From assembly GCA_963667855.2 (NCBI GenBank), contig CAXXKI010000012.1:124001-188000 (forward strand): 64,000 bases of DNA, read 5' to 3'. Positions 48,589 through 58,140 of this stretch are shown piece after piece (position 1 is the first letter of the stretch; every line of letters begins with the position of its first letter). The translations under genes and the position numbers were made by a program. The DNA is from G963667855 sp963667855. GTDB lineage: Bacteria; Planctomycetota; Phycisphaerae; UBA1845. The notes under the pieces are model-generated. The model ran no database searches, was not told the DNA's origin, and saw nothing but the letters and a program-made list of their open reading frames with translations.

Positions 48589-51500
48589 CAGATTGTCCGG
48601 TACTGTTCTTTGGGCATCCTTCCTTCTGGCGATTTCATTGTGGCTGGGATCTGCGCTCTTTCAATACCTGTGGTTCAATGAAAACGATCAGGGATTCGTT
48701 TCCGCTTTTATGTCCATCGATGATCCGCAAACCCTGGTTTTGAGATTGATCTTTACCTTAGCCGTAATAGTTGGAGGATATACTGTCTCTCAGGTTCTTT
48801 CCCGTATGGCTTTACTGGAACAGGTTGCCCGCGATCGGGAGGAAAACCTTGCTATCACGCTGGATTCCATCGGTGACGCAGTGATGGTTACCGATCTTCG
48901 TGGTCGCATAGTCCGCATGAATCCCGTAGCTGAAAAATTGACCGGTTGGACTGAAGAATATGCCAGAAGCAGGCCATCGGTCGATGTGTTTCAAACGGTG
49001 AAGTCAGGAAGCGGAGGAATTGTTCCCCATCCCGTGGATGAAGTACTGGAAACGGGTGAAATCGTTGAACCGGCGAACGACACGGTTCTGGTTTCCCGTT
49101 ATGGATTGGAGTTCAAAATCGCTTATTCGGCTTATCCCATTACGAGAGACAATAAGGACCTGACCGGTGTTGTACTGGTATTCCGGGATGTTTCGCGAAA
49201 ATACATGATGGCCAGAGAACTGCGACAAAGCGAATCTCGTTTTCGCAGCCTCGTGGAATCCTCCGGCGACTGGATCTGGGAGGTGGATAAGGAAGGTGTC
49301 TATACATACTCCAGTCGCAAAGTGAAAGACATCCTGGGATACGAAGCTGAAGAGGTGATAGGTAAAAACGTTTATGACTTGATGCCTCCGGCAGAAGCCG
49401 AACGTATTCGTACGGTATTCAAACGCGTGGTTATGGAGCGAGTTTCCATCGTTAACCTTGAAAACACGTGCCTGCACAAGAGTGGGCACAGAGTAGTGCT
49501 GGAAACCAGCGGGATACCGGTATTTAATGACAGCGGAGAGCTTACCGGGTATCGGGGAATGGATCGTGACATCACCGAACGCAAACTAAACGAGGAGGCA
49601 CTGGAGAAGCGGCTGGTGGCGCTTACCAGGCCGCTTGAGGATACCAGAAATATAGAATTTGCCGACCTTTTTGATATTGAGGATATCCAGAGACTGCAGG
49701 ACGAATTCGCAACGGCCACAGGGGTAGCTTCTATTATCACGACTACAGACGGAACACCGATTACCAAGCCCAGCAATTTCTGCAGGCTTTGTATGGATAT
49801 TATCCGTAAGTCGGAGAAGGGGCAGGCTAACTGTCGTAAATCGGACGCTGTAATCGGTCGTCAATGTTTTAGTGGTCCTACAATCCAACCATGTCTTAGC
49901 GGAGGTTTGTGGGACGCCGGGGCCGCGATCAGTGTCGGGGGAAAGCACATTGGCAACTGGCTGATCGGACAGGTGCGCGATGAGACGCAGACCGAGGCGA
50001 AAATGCTTGAATATGCCCGGTCTATCGGTGCTGATGAGGACGAGTTTTTGGAGGCGTTTCGGGAAGTACCGATTATGTCGGAAGAACAGTTTTTCGGAGT
50101 TGCTCAGGTGTTGTATACCCTGGCCAATCAACTATCCACCACGGCATACCAGAATGTACAGCAGGCACGGTTTATTACCGAACGTCAGACTGCGGAGAGG
50201 GCGCTCAGGGAGAGCGAAGCGTTTTTAAAAGGTTTGTTTCGCGTTGCTCCAATTGGTATTGGGGTGGTTTTGGGCAGGGTGTTCAAACATGTTAACACGT
50301 GCTTGTGTGAAATGACCGGATACGCGGCGGGTGAACTGCTCGAGCGAAACGCGCGGATGTTGTATGAGAGTGAAGAGGAATTCAAAAGAGTGGGGGAGGA
50401 CTACAGGCAAGGTCTGGCATTGGGAAGAAGGAAAAGCACGGAAAGTCGTTGGGTGAGAAAAGATGGGACAGTAATAGATGTTCTTCTGAGTTCCACACCG
50501 TTTGATCCGGAGAATCCATTGAAGGGCGCTACGTTTACGGCATCGGATATTACCGTTCGTAAACAAACCGAACTGGCTTTGAGGAAAGCTCGAAATTATA
50601 TCACTAACATCATTGACTCGATGCCTTCGATACTGGTTGGCGTTGATGGTGACGGCACTGTGACCCAGTGGAACAAAACAGCGGCACATACAACCGGGAT
50701 TGAAGCATCGGAGGCATACGGAAAACATTTATCTGAAGTTTTCCCCAGGTTGCAACCGGAGATGGAAAAGATCGCCGAGAGTATCAGGACTCAAAAGACG
50801 ATGCAGGATCAGAAAAAGCCGTATTCCTGCAGTGATGGTACATGCTATGAGGATATAACCATATACCCGCTGATAACCGATGGGGCTGAAGGAGCGGTGG
50901 TCCGTATCGATGACGTAACCGAGCATGTTCGCCTGGAGGAGATGATGATTCAGAGTGAGAAGATGCTTTCGGTAGGTGGATTGGCCGCCGGTATGGCTCA
51001 CGAAATTAATAATCCTCTGGCGGGTATGATGCAAACCGCGGACGTGCTGGCCAGTCGGTTGACCAATGCGGAGTTACCGGGGAATGTTGAGGCTGCCGAG
51101 CAGGTTGGGATAAGTATGGACAGTATTCACGCTTTCATGGAAAAGCGAGGAATATTGCGCATGCTCGAATCAATCAAGGAGTCGGGCAGGAGAGCGGCGA
51201 ACATCGTCAACAATATGCTCAGTTTTGCCCGCAAGGGAGATGCGCAGCTTTCTCAGGTTTCGTTGGAGGAGATGATGGATAAAACTATCGAACTCGCCTC
51301 CGCTGATTATGATTTAAAAAAACAGCATGATTTCAAGATGATTCGGATCGTTAGGGAATATGCTGAAAACGTGCCGATGATATATTGCGAGGCAGGAAAG
51401 ATTCAGCAGGTACTTTTTAATATTTTGCGCAACGGCGCAGAGGCCATGCGGAAGGCACAGATAGTGGATCCGGTGTTTGTTGTTAAAACGCACTTCGATC

Positions 51501-51745
51501 AAGATCGGGCCATGGCTTGCCTGGAGATTGAGGATAACGGACCGGGAATGACGGAAGAGATACGCAAGCGGATATTCGAACCTTTCTTTACGACCAAATC
51601 GGTGGGGGAGGGAACTGGGCTGGGGTTAAGCGTATCTTACTTCATTATAACGGAAAATCATAATGGGGAAATGGTGGTTGAATCGCGGCCGGGAGCGGGT
51701 GCCAGATTCATCATACGCCTGCCGATACGGAGGGGGCTGGAATGA
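48572..51745 (+). CDS. Sensor histidine kinase with PAS and PocR domains (module 2)
   Basis: About 1057 residues. Two N-terminal helices (VLWASFLLAISLWLGSALF and LVLRLIFTLAVIVGGYTV) are followed by a PAS domain (~90-210) and a second PAS (~225-340). A PocR-type ligand domain follows (~360-525; LQDEFATATGVASIITTTDG, cysteines in FCRLCMDIIRKSEKGQANC). Two more PAS domains follow, then His810 in GLAAGMAHEINNPLAGMM and a HATPase. From the last PAS on it is nearly the same as the kinase at 43863. ATG 48572 has GGAGG upstream. It overlaps the MASE1 gene and the receiver at 51742. Confidence 0.92.
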   Translation: MSADRNRLSGTVLWASFLLAISLWLGSALFQYLWFNENDQGFVSAFMSIDDPQTLVLRLIFTLAVIVGGYTVSQVLSRMALLEQVARDREENLAITLDSIGDAVMVTDLRGRIVRMNPVAEKLTGWTEEYARSRPSVDVFQTVKSGSGGIVPHPVDEVLETGEIVEPANDTVLVSRYGLEFKIAYSAYPITRDNKDLTGVVLVFRDVSRKYMMARELRQSESRFRSLVESSGDWIWEVDKEGVYTYSSRKVKDILGYEAEEVIGKNVYDLMPPAEAERIRTVFKRVVMERVSIVNLENTCLHKSGHRVVLETSGIPVFNDSGELTGYRGMDRDITERKLNEEALEKRLVALTRPLEDTRNIEFADLFDIEDIQRLQDEFATATGVASIITTTDGTPITKPSNFCRLCMDIIRKSEKGQANCRKSDAVIGRQCFSGPTIQPCLSGGLWDAGAAISVGGKHIGNWLIGQVRDETQTEAKMLEYARSIGADEDEFLEAFREVPIMSEEQFFGVAQVLYTLANQLSTTAYQNVQQARFITERQTAERALRESEAFLKGLFRVAPIGIGVVLGRVFKHVNTCLCEMTGYAAGELLERNARMLYESEEEFKRVGEDYRQGLALGRRKSTESRWVRKDGTVIDVLLSSTPFDPENPLKGATFTASDITVRKQTELALRKARNYITNIIDSMPSILVGVDGDGTVTQWNKTAAHTTGIEASEAYGKHLSEVFPRLQPEMEKIAESIRTQKTMQDQKKPYSCSDGTCYEDITIYPLITDGAEGAVVRIDDVTEHVRLEEMMIQSEKMLSVGGLAAGMAHEINNPLAGMMQTADVLASRLTNAELPGNVEAAEQVGISMDSIHAFMEKRGILRMLESIKESGRRAANIVNNMLSFARKGDAQLSQVSLEEMMDKTIELASADYDLKKQHDFKMIRIVREYAENVPMIYCEAGKIQQVLFNILRNGAEAMRKAQIVDPVFVVKTHFDQDRAMACLEIEDNGPGMTEEIRKRIFEPFFTTKSVGEGTGLGLSVSYFIITENHNGEMVVESRPGAGARFIIRLPIRRGLE

Positions 51746-52134
51746 TCAATGAATCGAGAACAATACTGGTGGTAGACGACGAAAACATTATCAGGCAGAG
51801 CTTCTGTGATTATTTTGAGGATAATCTCTGGCGGACGCTGCCGGCGGACAGCGGGGAACAGGCCCTGGAGGTGTTGGAAAAGGAATCTCCCGATTGTGCG
51901 GTAGTGGACATACGGTTGGGAGGTATGGACGGTGACGCATTCATTCGGCAGGCCTGCCGTCTGCGGCCGGAAATGGCATTTGTTATCTGCACCGGTTCGC
52001 CGGAGTATGATATTCCCGCCGACCTGCTGGCAATGGATTGTGTGCTCAGCAGAGCGTTCAGAAAACCGGTTAGCGAAATGTCCGAATTGGAGAAGGCTCT
52101 TGTCCAGCTAATCGGCGAAATGAATCGCGGTTGA
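51742..52134 (+). CDS. Single-domain response regulator (module 2)
   Basis: A 130-residue receiver with VVDDENIIRQSF, phosphoacceptor in AVVDIRLGGMDGDAF and Lys in RAFRKPVSEM. It overlaps the kinase stop by 4 bases. It is a paralogue of 47483-47890, sharing RxSFxxxFEDxxWRxLxA and VICTGSP. The duplication therefore included both kinase and receiver. Confidence 0.9.
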   Translation: MINESRTILVVDDENIIRQSFCDYFEDNLWRTLPADSGEQALEVLEKESPDCAVVDIRLGGMDGDAFIRQACRLRPEMAFVICTGSPEYDIPADLLAMDCVLSRAFRKPVSEMSELEKALVQLIGEMNRG

Positions 52135-52211
52135 AGTTTTTTGTCACATCATTTGGCAATTGCCTGTCTGTTATATATTCATTCATAGTCCGTCCGGTTA
52201 TATTGTGCGAT

Positions 52212-53078
52212 ATGATTGAGAAACGCTCTATATCTGGAACAGCCTGGCCGGTTATTATTACGCTGGTTTGTGCTGTCTATTTCACTGCCATTCTGGTGAA
52301 TATTCCCGAGAACTTTCCGCGTTTTATCAGCACTTTCAGTAACGCCGTCACCAATGCAGTTTTTCGTCTTGTGGATAATACTGTTGGGGCATTGTGGAAA
52401 CCTGCAGGTTATAACGAGGTTCGCCACGCGGCATACCTGCTTATACTGGCAGTGATTATCCCCTGGCTGGCTATGATTTGCCTTCGTCGTGGCAGTTTTT
52501 TTAACCTGGGGTTGCGTAAACCCAATCGTATCGGAGTGCGGGCGATTGTCGTGGGCTTTTGTTTATCCATTCCCGCGGTGATTTGGGTGGCGCTGGGCGA
52601 AGAGTTCGCCCCCTGTTATCTGGCCATGGCACGTCGTGCCGGTTATCCCGTGTTAATCTCCTATTTTCTGATTAACCTTTTTTCGGAACATTTTTTCTGC
52701 CATGGGTTTTTGCTGGCGATCCTGCGTCCTGGCATGCGCTGGCCTGATCCGCCGCCTGTCGTTGCTGATGGTAAAACCGCCGTGGTGCGTTTTCTCCAAT
52801 GGTGTGGCCTGGCTCAGCTAGTCGGCGATTCCGGTACCGTCGGGAAAATCACCCGCTGGCTGGGGTTGCCCGACAGGTGCCTGCTGGCTATCGGGGGATC
52901 GACGGTTGCGTTCTTTTTGCTGCACCTGGGGAAGGACCCGCGTGAACTGGCGGTTTCGGTTCTCAACGGGATACTTCTGGCATATGTTGCTTACCGGACC
53001 AATAGCTGGCTGGTTCCTTTTATCGTTCACGGGTTGGCCGCTGTAGCTTCTTTTCTGGTTATTTTAATTATGAACTAG
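52212..53078 (+). CDS. CPBP-like intramembrane protease family protein, variant motif
   Basis: About 288 residues with six to eight hydrophobic helices. The CPBP/Rce1 pattern is recognisable: motif 1 SEHFFCHGFLL (usual form EExxxRG), motif 2 FFLLHLGKD (FxxxH) and a last helix VPFIVHGLAAV. The second Glu and the Arg of motif 1 are both His here, so activity is uncertain. The frame is open back to TTG 52131, overlapping the receiver gene; ATG 52212 is the first ATG. Such proteins often process or modify prenylated or surface proteins. Confidence 0.65.
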   Translation: MIEKRSISGTAWPVIITLVCAVYFTAILVNIPENFPRFISTFSNAVTNAVFRLVDNTVGALWKPAGYNEVRHAAYLLILAVIIPWLAMICLRRGSFFNLGLRKPNRIGVRAIVVGFCLSIPAVIWVALGEEFAPCYLAMARRAGYPVLISYFLINLFSEHFFCHGFLLAILRPGMRWPDPPPVVADGKTAVVRFLQWCGLAQLVGDSGTVGKITRWLGLPDRCLLAIGGSTVAFFLLHLGKDPRELAVSVLNGILLAYVAYRTNSWLVPFIVHGLAAVASFLVILIMN

Positions 53079-53254
53079 AATCTCTATAGATCGATTGAGG
53101 GGGAGGAAAACGAAGAAAGAAGATTTTATGTGGTTTGGAGCAAGTAATTGCTGGACCTGACCAGTGGTTGTAGTTTAGGCTAAAGAGAGGCTCTTAAATT
53201 ACAGATCGTTACCGGCCAGGCAGAGCGAATCTGCCCAAAAAACGGGGTAACAAA

Positions 53255-54439
53255 ATGTCCTCAATATGCTTGTCACTTCACGTTCATCAGCCGTTTGTGT
53301 TAAGACATTACAGTGTTTTCGACACTGATAACAAATACTTCGATGGCTACAAGAGCCGGGAAGCATGCAGACGGTATGCGATGCAAAGCATTCTCCCTGC
53401 CAACCAGGTATTGGTGGGGCTGTTGCGGGCTTTTGAGGGGCGATTTCGTTTTTCGTGCAGTATTTCGGGGACCGCTATAGATCTTTTCGCGAGGTATTTC
53501 CCCGACGTTTTGGATTCATTTCGGGAGCTTGCGGACACCGGATGCGTTGAGTTTCTGGGGATGCCGTACAGTAATTCGCTGGCCCTCTTGTATTCGGAAA
53601 GCGCGTTTGAAAGGCAGGTACTGAGGCACTCCGAGCGCATCGAAAGCGTTTTTGGGCAGAAGCCGAGCGTATTTCGCAACAGCGAGTTGATTTACGGGGA
53701 TGATCTAGCTGACACGGTGGCTCAACTGGGGTTTACCGGCACCTTGTGTGATGGCGTTGAAGATGTATTGGGGGGGAGATCATGCAGCCGGGTTTATTGT
53801 GGGGGATCAGAGGAATTGCCCCTGTTATTGCGCAACCAGAGATTGACTCGCGACGTGTCAGAGCGTTTCTCAGATCGAAGCTGGGATAAATGGCCCTTGA
53901 CCGCTCCAAAATTCGCTGACTGGCTGGGGCGATTCAGCAGTCCGGAGGAATTGGTAACTCTGGTTTGGGATTATTCCGTATTCGGTTTGCAAAACGACTA
54001 TAATAGCGGGATTTTCGACTTCCTACGGTATTTTCCGGACAAGGTTCTTAATCAATCCGGATTAAGTTTTATTACTCCCTCAGAGGCGTTTACCACTTAT
54101 CCGGTAAGTGACGCCTATCGTCCACCTCATTACATAAGTTCCGGAGAAAGGAATTCCAACTTATCCTCGTGGCTGGGGAACCCGTTACAGTCGCACGCCA
54201 TGCACAATCTGTTCGTGCTGGAGGATCGTATTTTAGACAGCGGGGATCCGGATTTGCATGAAGATTGGTCGCGTTTGCAGGCATGCGAATACTTCGAGAG
54301 CATGAGTACGGCCCCTGCCGAGATTCAACGATTGGGGGGATGGCTGGCACCTGCAGATTCTCCCTATGATAGCTATATTAACTACATGAATATTTGTGAC
54401 AGCTTGTCGAGTCGCGTTGGTGTGAATGTAGGTAATTGA
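53255..54439 (+). CDS. GH57-family alpha-glucan glycosidase
   Basis: A 394-residue glycoside hydrolase of family 57 (alpha-amylase or branching type). The hallmark HVHQP lies at residues 9-13. The likely nucleophile Glu is in VFRNSELIYGDD and the likely acid Asp in TLVWDYSVFG. No signal peptide, so it acts in the cytoplasm. With the GT4 enzyme at 41632 it suggests synthesis and trimming of an alpha-glucan, although two sensor modules lie between them. Exact cleavage or branching specificity cannot be told. Confidence 0.85.
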   Translation: MSSICLSLHVHQPFVLRHYSVFDTDNKYFDGYKSREACRRYAMQSILPANQVLVGLLRAFEGRFRFSCSISGTAIDLFARYFPDVLDSFRELADTGCVEFLGMPYSNSLALLYSESAFERQVLRHSERIESVFGQKPSVFRNSELIYGDDLADTVAQLGFTGTLCDGVEDVLGGRSCSRVYCGGSEELPLLLRNQRLTRDVSERFSDRSWDKWPLTAPKFADWLGRFSSPEELVTLVWDYSVFGLQNDYNSGIFDFLRYFPDKVLNQSGLSFITPSEAFTTYPVSDAYRPPHYISSGERNSNLSSWLGNPLQSHAMHNLFVLEDRILDSGDPDLHEDWSRLQACEYFESMSTAPAEIQRLGGWLAPADSPYDSYINYMNICDSLSSRVGVNVGN

Positions 54440-55206
54440 CGAATTCGTTTTCGATTTACCTTTTTGTCTTACAACTGTCTTCCAAGTTTCTAATATTTTT
54501 TCCTGCGTTCTTGGTTAGTGAGTGACATTAGTTAAAGTGAGAGTTGACTGAATTCGTCGCGAGAAGTATGGAAGGGTTTGCTTAACAGACATCCCATTAT
54601 TTTCCCTATTTATCCTATTTTATCGCAGTATACTGTTGATTGCCGGAAAAATCGCAAATCTGGTTGGGATTTGGTTGTAACTTTAGATGAAAACAATAAT
54701 AGTCGACGAATCTTGCTTGAAATATTCAAGGGTTTTGGGCCTGTGCGTCGATAGTGAAAAGACTTGCAATGCTATCGTTGCGCGTTGTGGGGTAACAGCT
54801 TGTGTTTGATTTCGGACAAGCTATTTGGAATTTAGGTGTTGACTTGAAACTTGCAATACCTACAATTCGCCCGCAACGGAGTATTAAAAGGTGCCGTCTG
54901 TAAGTTGGTTAGCGGGGGCGGTATCTGGTATTCGTTTCGCAGGGAGGCGAAGCTGTTGTTACGTGTTGGCTGGAAGTAAGCGGGCGTGGCGCGGTTTATA
55001 GCAAACCTCACCTGGCAGTTAAAGTTGGACCGGACTTGCTTTAGTCCTACAAAGTATCTCGGCTTGGCGCGCGCCGCGGTTCTGAAGTGGGCTTAATAAT
55101 AAGCGTTTCGGGAAATCGCTAATTGGTCGAGTTTGGAAACAATTTGTATTTTGTAATGCCTTGTCGACGAAAAGTTTCGACGACAGGCTAGGCTGGACAC
55201 GTTTTC
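54440..55206. other. Intergenic region before the surface-protein cluster
   Basis: About 770 AT-leaning bases without a convincing gene. A TTGACT (54839), 16 bases, TACAAT (54861) arrangement could be a housekeeping promoter giving a ~410-base leader. The FliA-like site at 55207 is much closer to the gene. No terminator for the GH57 gene is clear. Confidence 0.4.
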
Positions 55207-55235
55207 TAAGGAAAATGTTTTCGTATAACCGATAC
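55207..55235 (+). promoter_or_regulatory. Candidate sigma-28-like promoter, surface lipoprotein 1
   Basis: TAAG (55207-55210), 17 bases, ACCGATAC (55228-55235). The sequence CTAAGGAAA at the -35 side is also present at 61014. Transcription would begin near 55243, leaving a ~43-base leader that contains GGAGG at 55270. Confidence 0.55.
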
Positions 55236-55285
55236 ACGGTGTGACTAGGATCACCCCAAATTTTTCACTGGAGGTTCACGAACTG

Positions 55286-57871
55286 ATGCAAGAGAACAAG
55301 AACGTAAGTACAACCGGGCGGTCCTTCGCCTCGCTGTGTACTCTGGCGATGGGGACTGCGCTTGCAGTTGCTGTCATGGTAGTGGTCGTACCGGGATGTA
55401 ATATTATTTTCCCGCCGGCTAATCCCTGTACGGGCTTCAATGTCGATGACGGCAACCCCTGCACGGTAGATACATGTGTTGTCGATTCAAACGGCGCGGC
55501 GACAGCCGTTCATACTGCCGTTGTCTGCAGCACCGGCGTTTGTAACGAGACCACCGGCGAGTGCGTCGAGTGCAACACCAACGCCGATTGTGGCACCGAT
55601 GATGTTTGTGCCACCTACATGTGCGATACCAACAACACCTGCGTTGTCACCTACACCACCAATGGTTGTGATGACGGTGATGATTGCACGCATACCGATG
55701 TCTGCTCGATTGGTGTATGCGAAGGAACGGCATATGTTTGCACCACCGGCTTGATGTGTGATGGCCTTGGTGGCTGTGTCGAATGTCTCACGAACGACGA
55801 TTGCACTGGCACCGACTACTGCACAAACGGCGTTTGCACGCCGCTCGCAGCCGAGTGCAACAGCAATGGCGATTGTGCTGCAGATGAAAAATGCGTTGCC
55901 AGCTACTGCATCGTACCGGAGTGCACGAGCAATGGTATGTGCGATGATGGCGTATTCTGCAACGGAGAAGAAACCTGTAACCTGACGACCTACGAATGCG
56001 AAGCTGGTACCCCGCCGTGTGACGATTGTGATACCACAACCGACACCTGCCCGTCACAGAACTTCATTTTGACCACCGCCATTGATATTTTCACTGGCTC
56101 AGGTGGCGACGATCTGTTCCTGGGAACGTCTTCAGCGACCAACCCCACCTTCAACCTGGGTGACTCACTCTCTGGTGGTGGTGGAACGGACACTCTCCGT
56201 GTCGTTTCGAATATCGCTGGCGCGATTCCGTCGGTCCCCACGACTGACATTGAGATTTACGAGTTCCAGAGCTCCGCAAATGACACCTTTGCCATCAATG
56301 CCGGCTCTACCGTTCCTGAGGCAGTCAATTTCGTAAACGGTGGCAACACCACCTTTAACGCTTTGACCGGCGTCAAGAAAGCTACCGCCATCGGCCTCAA
56401 GACCTGTGATAGTCAGATCACCGTGACTTTCAATGATGTAACTGGAACGAGCGACGAGATGACTTTGAATCTCAATGGCGCTACCGCGAATAGCTCAGTT
56501 GCGGCCGCTGGTATTGAAACCTTCAATGTTTACAATACTGGTGCAGCTTCGACCCTTGCTGCTCTCACCGGCGCTCAGGGCAAGACTCTGAACCTGACCG
56601 GCGACAAGGACCTGACCATCACCGCTGATCTGGCGAACACGTTCACCACCATTAATGCCGCGGCGTTTACCGGCAATCTGGTTGGTGGTGTTGCCACTGG
56701 TGGTACAGTAAAGGTTACCCTCGGAACCGGCAATGACCGCTTCGAGGTAAATGGCCTGACCACTGCCGATACAGTTGCTGGTGGTGAAGGTACCGATACC
56801 CTTCAGGTTACTGCTGCCCTGGTTGCTGCAGACCTCACGAATGTATCCGGTTTCGAGCAGATGCGGTTCGTAGGCGACCTCGATCAGGACCTTTCGCTTG
56901 TGAATTCGAAGGTTGCTAACAGTACCTACGAATACAGCGGTGGTGGCACGATTGCTGTCACCAACAACCAGGACACCTACAAGCATGTTATCGTGGATGA
57001 CGCCACCAGCTTCATTCCTGTGCATGCAGTTAACGGCCCCGGAGACACGGCGATCGTCGAGCTCAAGGATGCTGACGTACCTACTGTTGGTACCGCGCTT
57101 TACGAGAAGTTGACAATCGTTTCGTCAAGAAGCGGAACAACCGCGAACACGCTTGATGGTGATGACAATGACATTGCCACCGCGTTGACGATGGCCGCAT
57201 CTGGAACAGCAACTATCAGCGGTGACGCCGCTTTGGATATTGCTGATACCACAAGCGCCGCCAACATCGACGCAAGTGCAATGACTGCGAAGTTCAGCGT
57301 CAAGGGTTCAGCCGCCGCAGATGACATCAAGGGTGGTGCTGGTGACGACGAACTCGATCCCGATGAGGGTAACGACCTCTTGACCGGTAACGGTGGAGCG
57401 GACGTATTCTACATCACTGATGGAACCGACAACGCTACTTACAGTGGTGGTGACAACACCCTGCGTGACTTTGAAGTGGGCGTCGACAAGGTTCAGTTCG
57501 ATAAGGCTGCTTACTTCGGTACTGCAACCGGTGGTGCGACTGCAACCGCAGTTACCGCCGCGAACTACTACGAAGGTGCTGTTGCTTCGATGACCGCCGG
57601 TACCACTTACGAAGTAGTCGTCCTGACCGGTGCTGGTTATGCGACAGCTGCTGCGGCAGAGGATGCCGTTGTTGCGGTTTCGACCTCGGGCAACGACGCA
57701 GTTGTCGTCTTCTTCAACACCACACTGAACAAGGCTCAGGCATACTTCACCACCACGCTCGGTACCGATGTTGCCGTTGCTGCTGGTCAGTTGCCGGTTA
57801 CCTTTGACACGATCACCACGCTTGCTGGAATGACTGCCTTCAGCAACACCGACTTCCTGGTGATCAACTAG
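55286..57871 (+). CDS. Cysteine-rich RTX-like surface lipoprotein 1
   Basis: An 861-residue lipoprotein (lipobox VVPGC, Cys38). Residues ~45-255 are cysteine-rich with repeats such as CDDGDDCTHTDVC and CNSNGDCAADEKC, likely disulfide-bonded outside the cell. Residues ~260-690 form a beta-rich region resembling RsaA-type S-layer proteins (GGGGTDTLRVVS, LANTFTTINAAAFTGNLVGG). Near 690-730 are RTX-like calcium loops (GGAGDDELDPDEGNDLLTGN). Codons favour ACC, AAG and CGC, unlike the paralogue downstream, suggesting very high expression. ATG 55286 has GGAGG 11 bases before it. Strong terminator downstream. Major surface-layer role is inferred. Confidence 0.85.
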   Translation: MQENKNVSTTGRSFASLCTLAMGTALAVAVMVVVVPGCNIIFPPANPCTGFNVDDGNPCTVDTCVVDSNGAATAVHTAVVCSTGVCNETTGECVECNTNADCGTDDVCATYMCDTNNTCVVTYTTNGCDDGDDCTHTDVCSIGVCEGTAYVCTTGLMCDGLGGCVECLTNDDCTGTDYCTNGVCTPLAAECNSNGDCAADEKCVASYCIVPECTSNGMCDDGVFCNGEETCNLTTYECEAGTPPCDDCDTTTDTCPSQNFILTTAIDIFTGSGGDDLFLGTSSATNPTFNLGDSLSGGGGTDTLRVVSNIAGAIPSVPTTDIEIYEFQSSANDTFAINAGSTVPEAVNFVNGGNTTFNALTGVKKATAIGLKTCDSQITVTFNDVTGTSDEMTLNLNGATANSSVAAAGIETFNVYNTGAASTLAALTGAQGKTLNLTGDKDLTITADLANTFTTINAAAFTGNLVGGVATGGTVKVTLGTGNDRFEVNGLTTADTVAGGEGTDTLQVTAALVAADLTNVSGFEQMRFVGDLDQDLSLVNSKVANSTYEYSGGGTIAVTNNQDTYKHVIVDDATSFIPVHAVNGPGDTAIVELKDADVPTVGTALYEKLTIVSSRSGTTANTLDGDDNDIATALTMAASGTATISGDAALDIADTTSAANIDASAMTAKFSVKGSAAADDIKGGAGDDELDPDEGNDLLTGNGGADVFYITDGTDNATYSGGDNTLRDFEVGVDKVQFDKAAYFGTATGGATATAVTAANYYEGAVASMTAGTTYEVVVLTGAGYATAAAAEDAVVAVSTSGNDAVVVFFNTTLNKAQAYFTTTLGTDVAVAAGQLPVTFDTITTLAGMTAFSNTDFLVIN

Positions 57872-57922
57872 TTGAGACGTACAAAGGCGGAACGTAACAG
57901 ATCCGCCTGCCAATAGTAAATC

Positions 57923-57961
57923 AAGCGGGGCTGTCCTTTTCCGGGCAGCCCCGCTTTGTTT
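57923..57961 (+). terminator. Rho-independent terminator after surface lipoprotein 1
   Basis: AAGCGGGGCTGTCC pairs with GGGCAGCCCCGCTT (14 bp, one wobble) around TTTTCC, followed by TGTTTGT. Confidence 0.93.
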
Positions 57962-58065
57962 GTATACATTTCGGATTCGTGGTAGTCGATGACGAGAAGA
58001 GGCGCGATTGGACCAGCATAGCCAAGGGGATACGGTCGAGCCATGCGACTCACGAAAAAGGGTTC

Positions 58066-58094
58066 TAACGAAGGGGCTCTGGACCAGCCGATAT
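58066..58094 (+). promoter_or_regulatory. Candidate sigma-28-like promoter, surface lipoprotein 2
   Basis: TAAC (58066-58069), 17 bases, GCCGATAT (58087-58094), preceded by C as in two of the other sites. Start would be near 58102, giving a ~39-base leader, close to that of paralogue 1. It lies downstream of a strong terminator, so the gene needs its own promoter. Confidence 0.55.
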
Positions 58095-58140
58095 ACTTGG
58101 AGCGGTTCGTTTTTAACTCTTCATTGGAGGTTTGCACGTA

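Noticed and set aside
54839..54866. TTGACT-16-TACAAT promoter-like pair
   Set aside because: Reasonable match, but ~420 bases before the gene, whereas the FliA-like site fits the ribosome-binding distance and is shared with paralogues. Kept only as an alternative.
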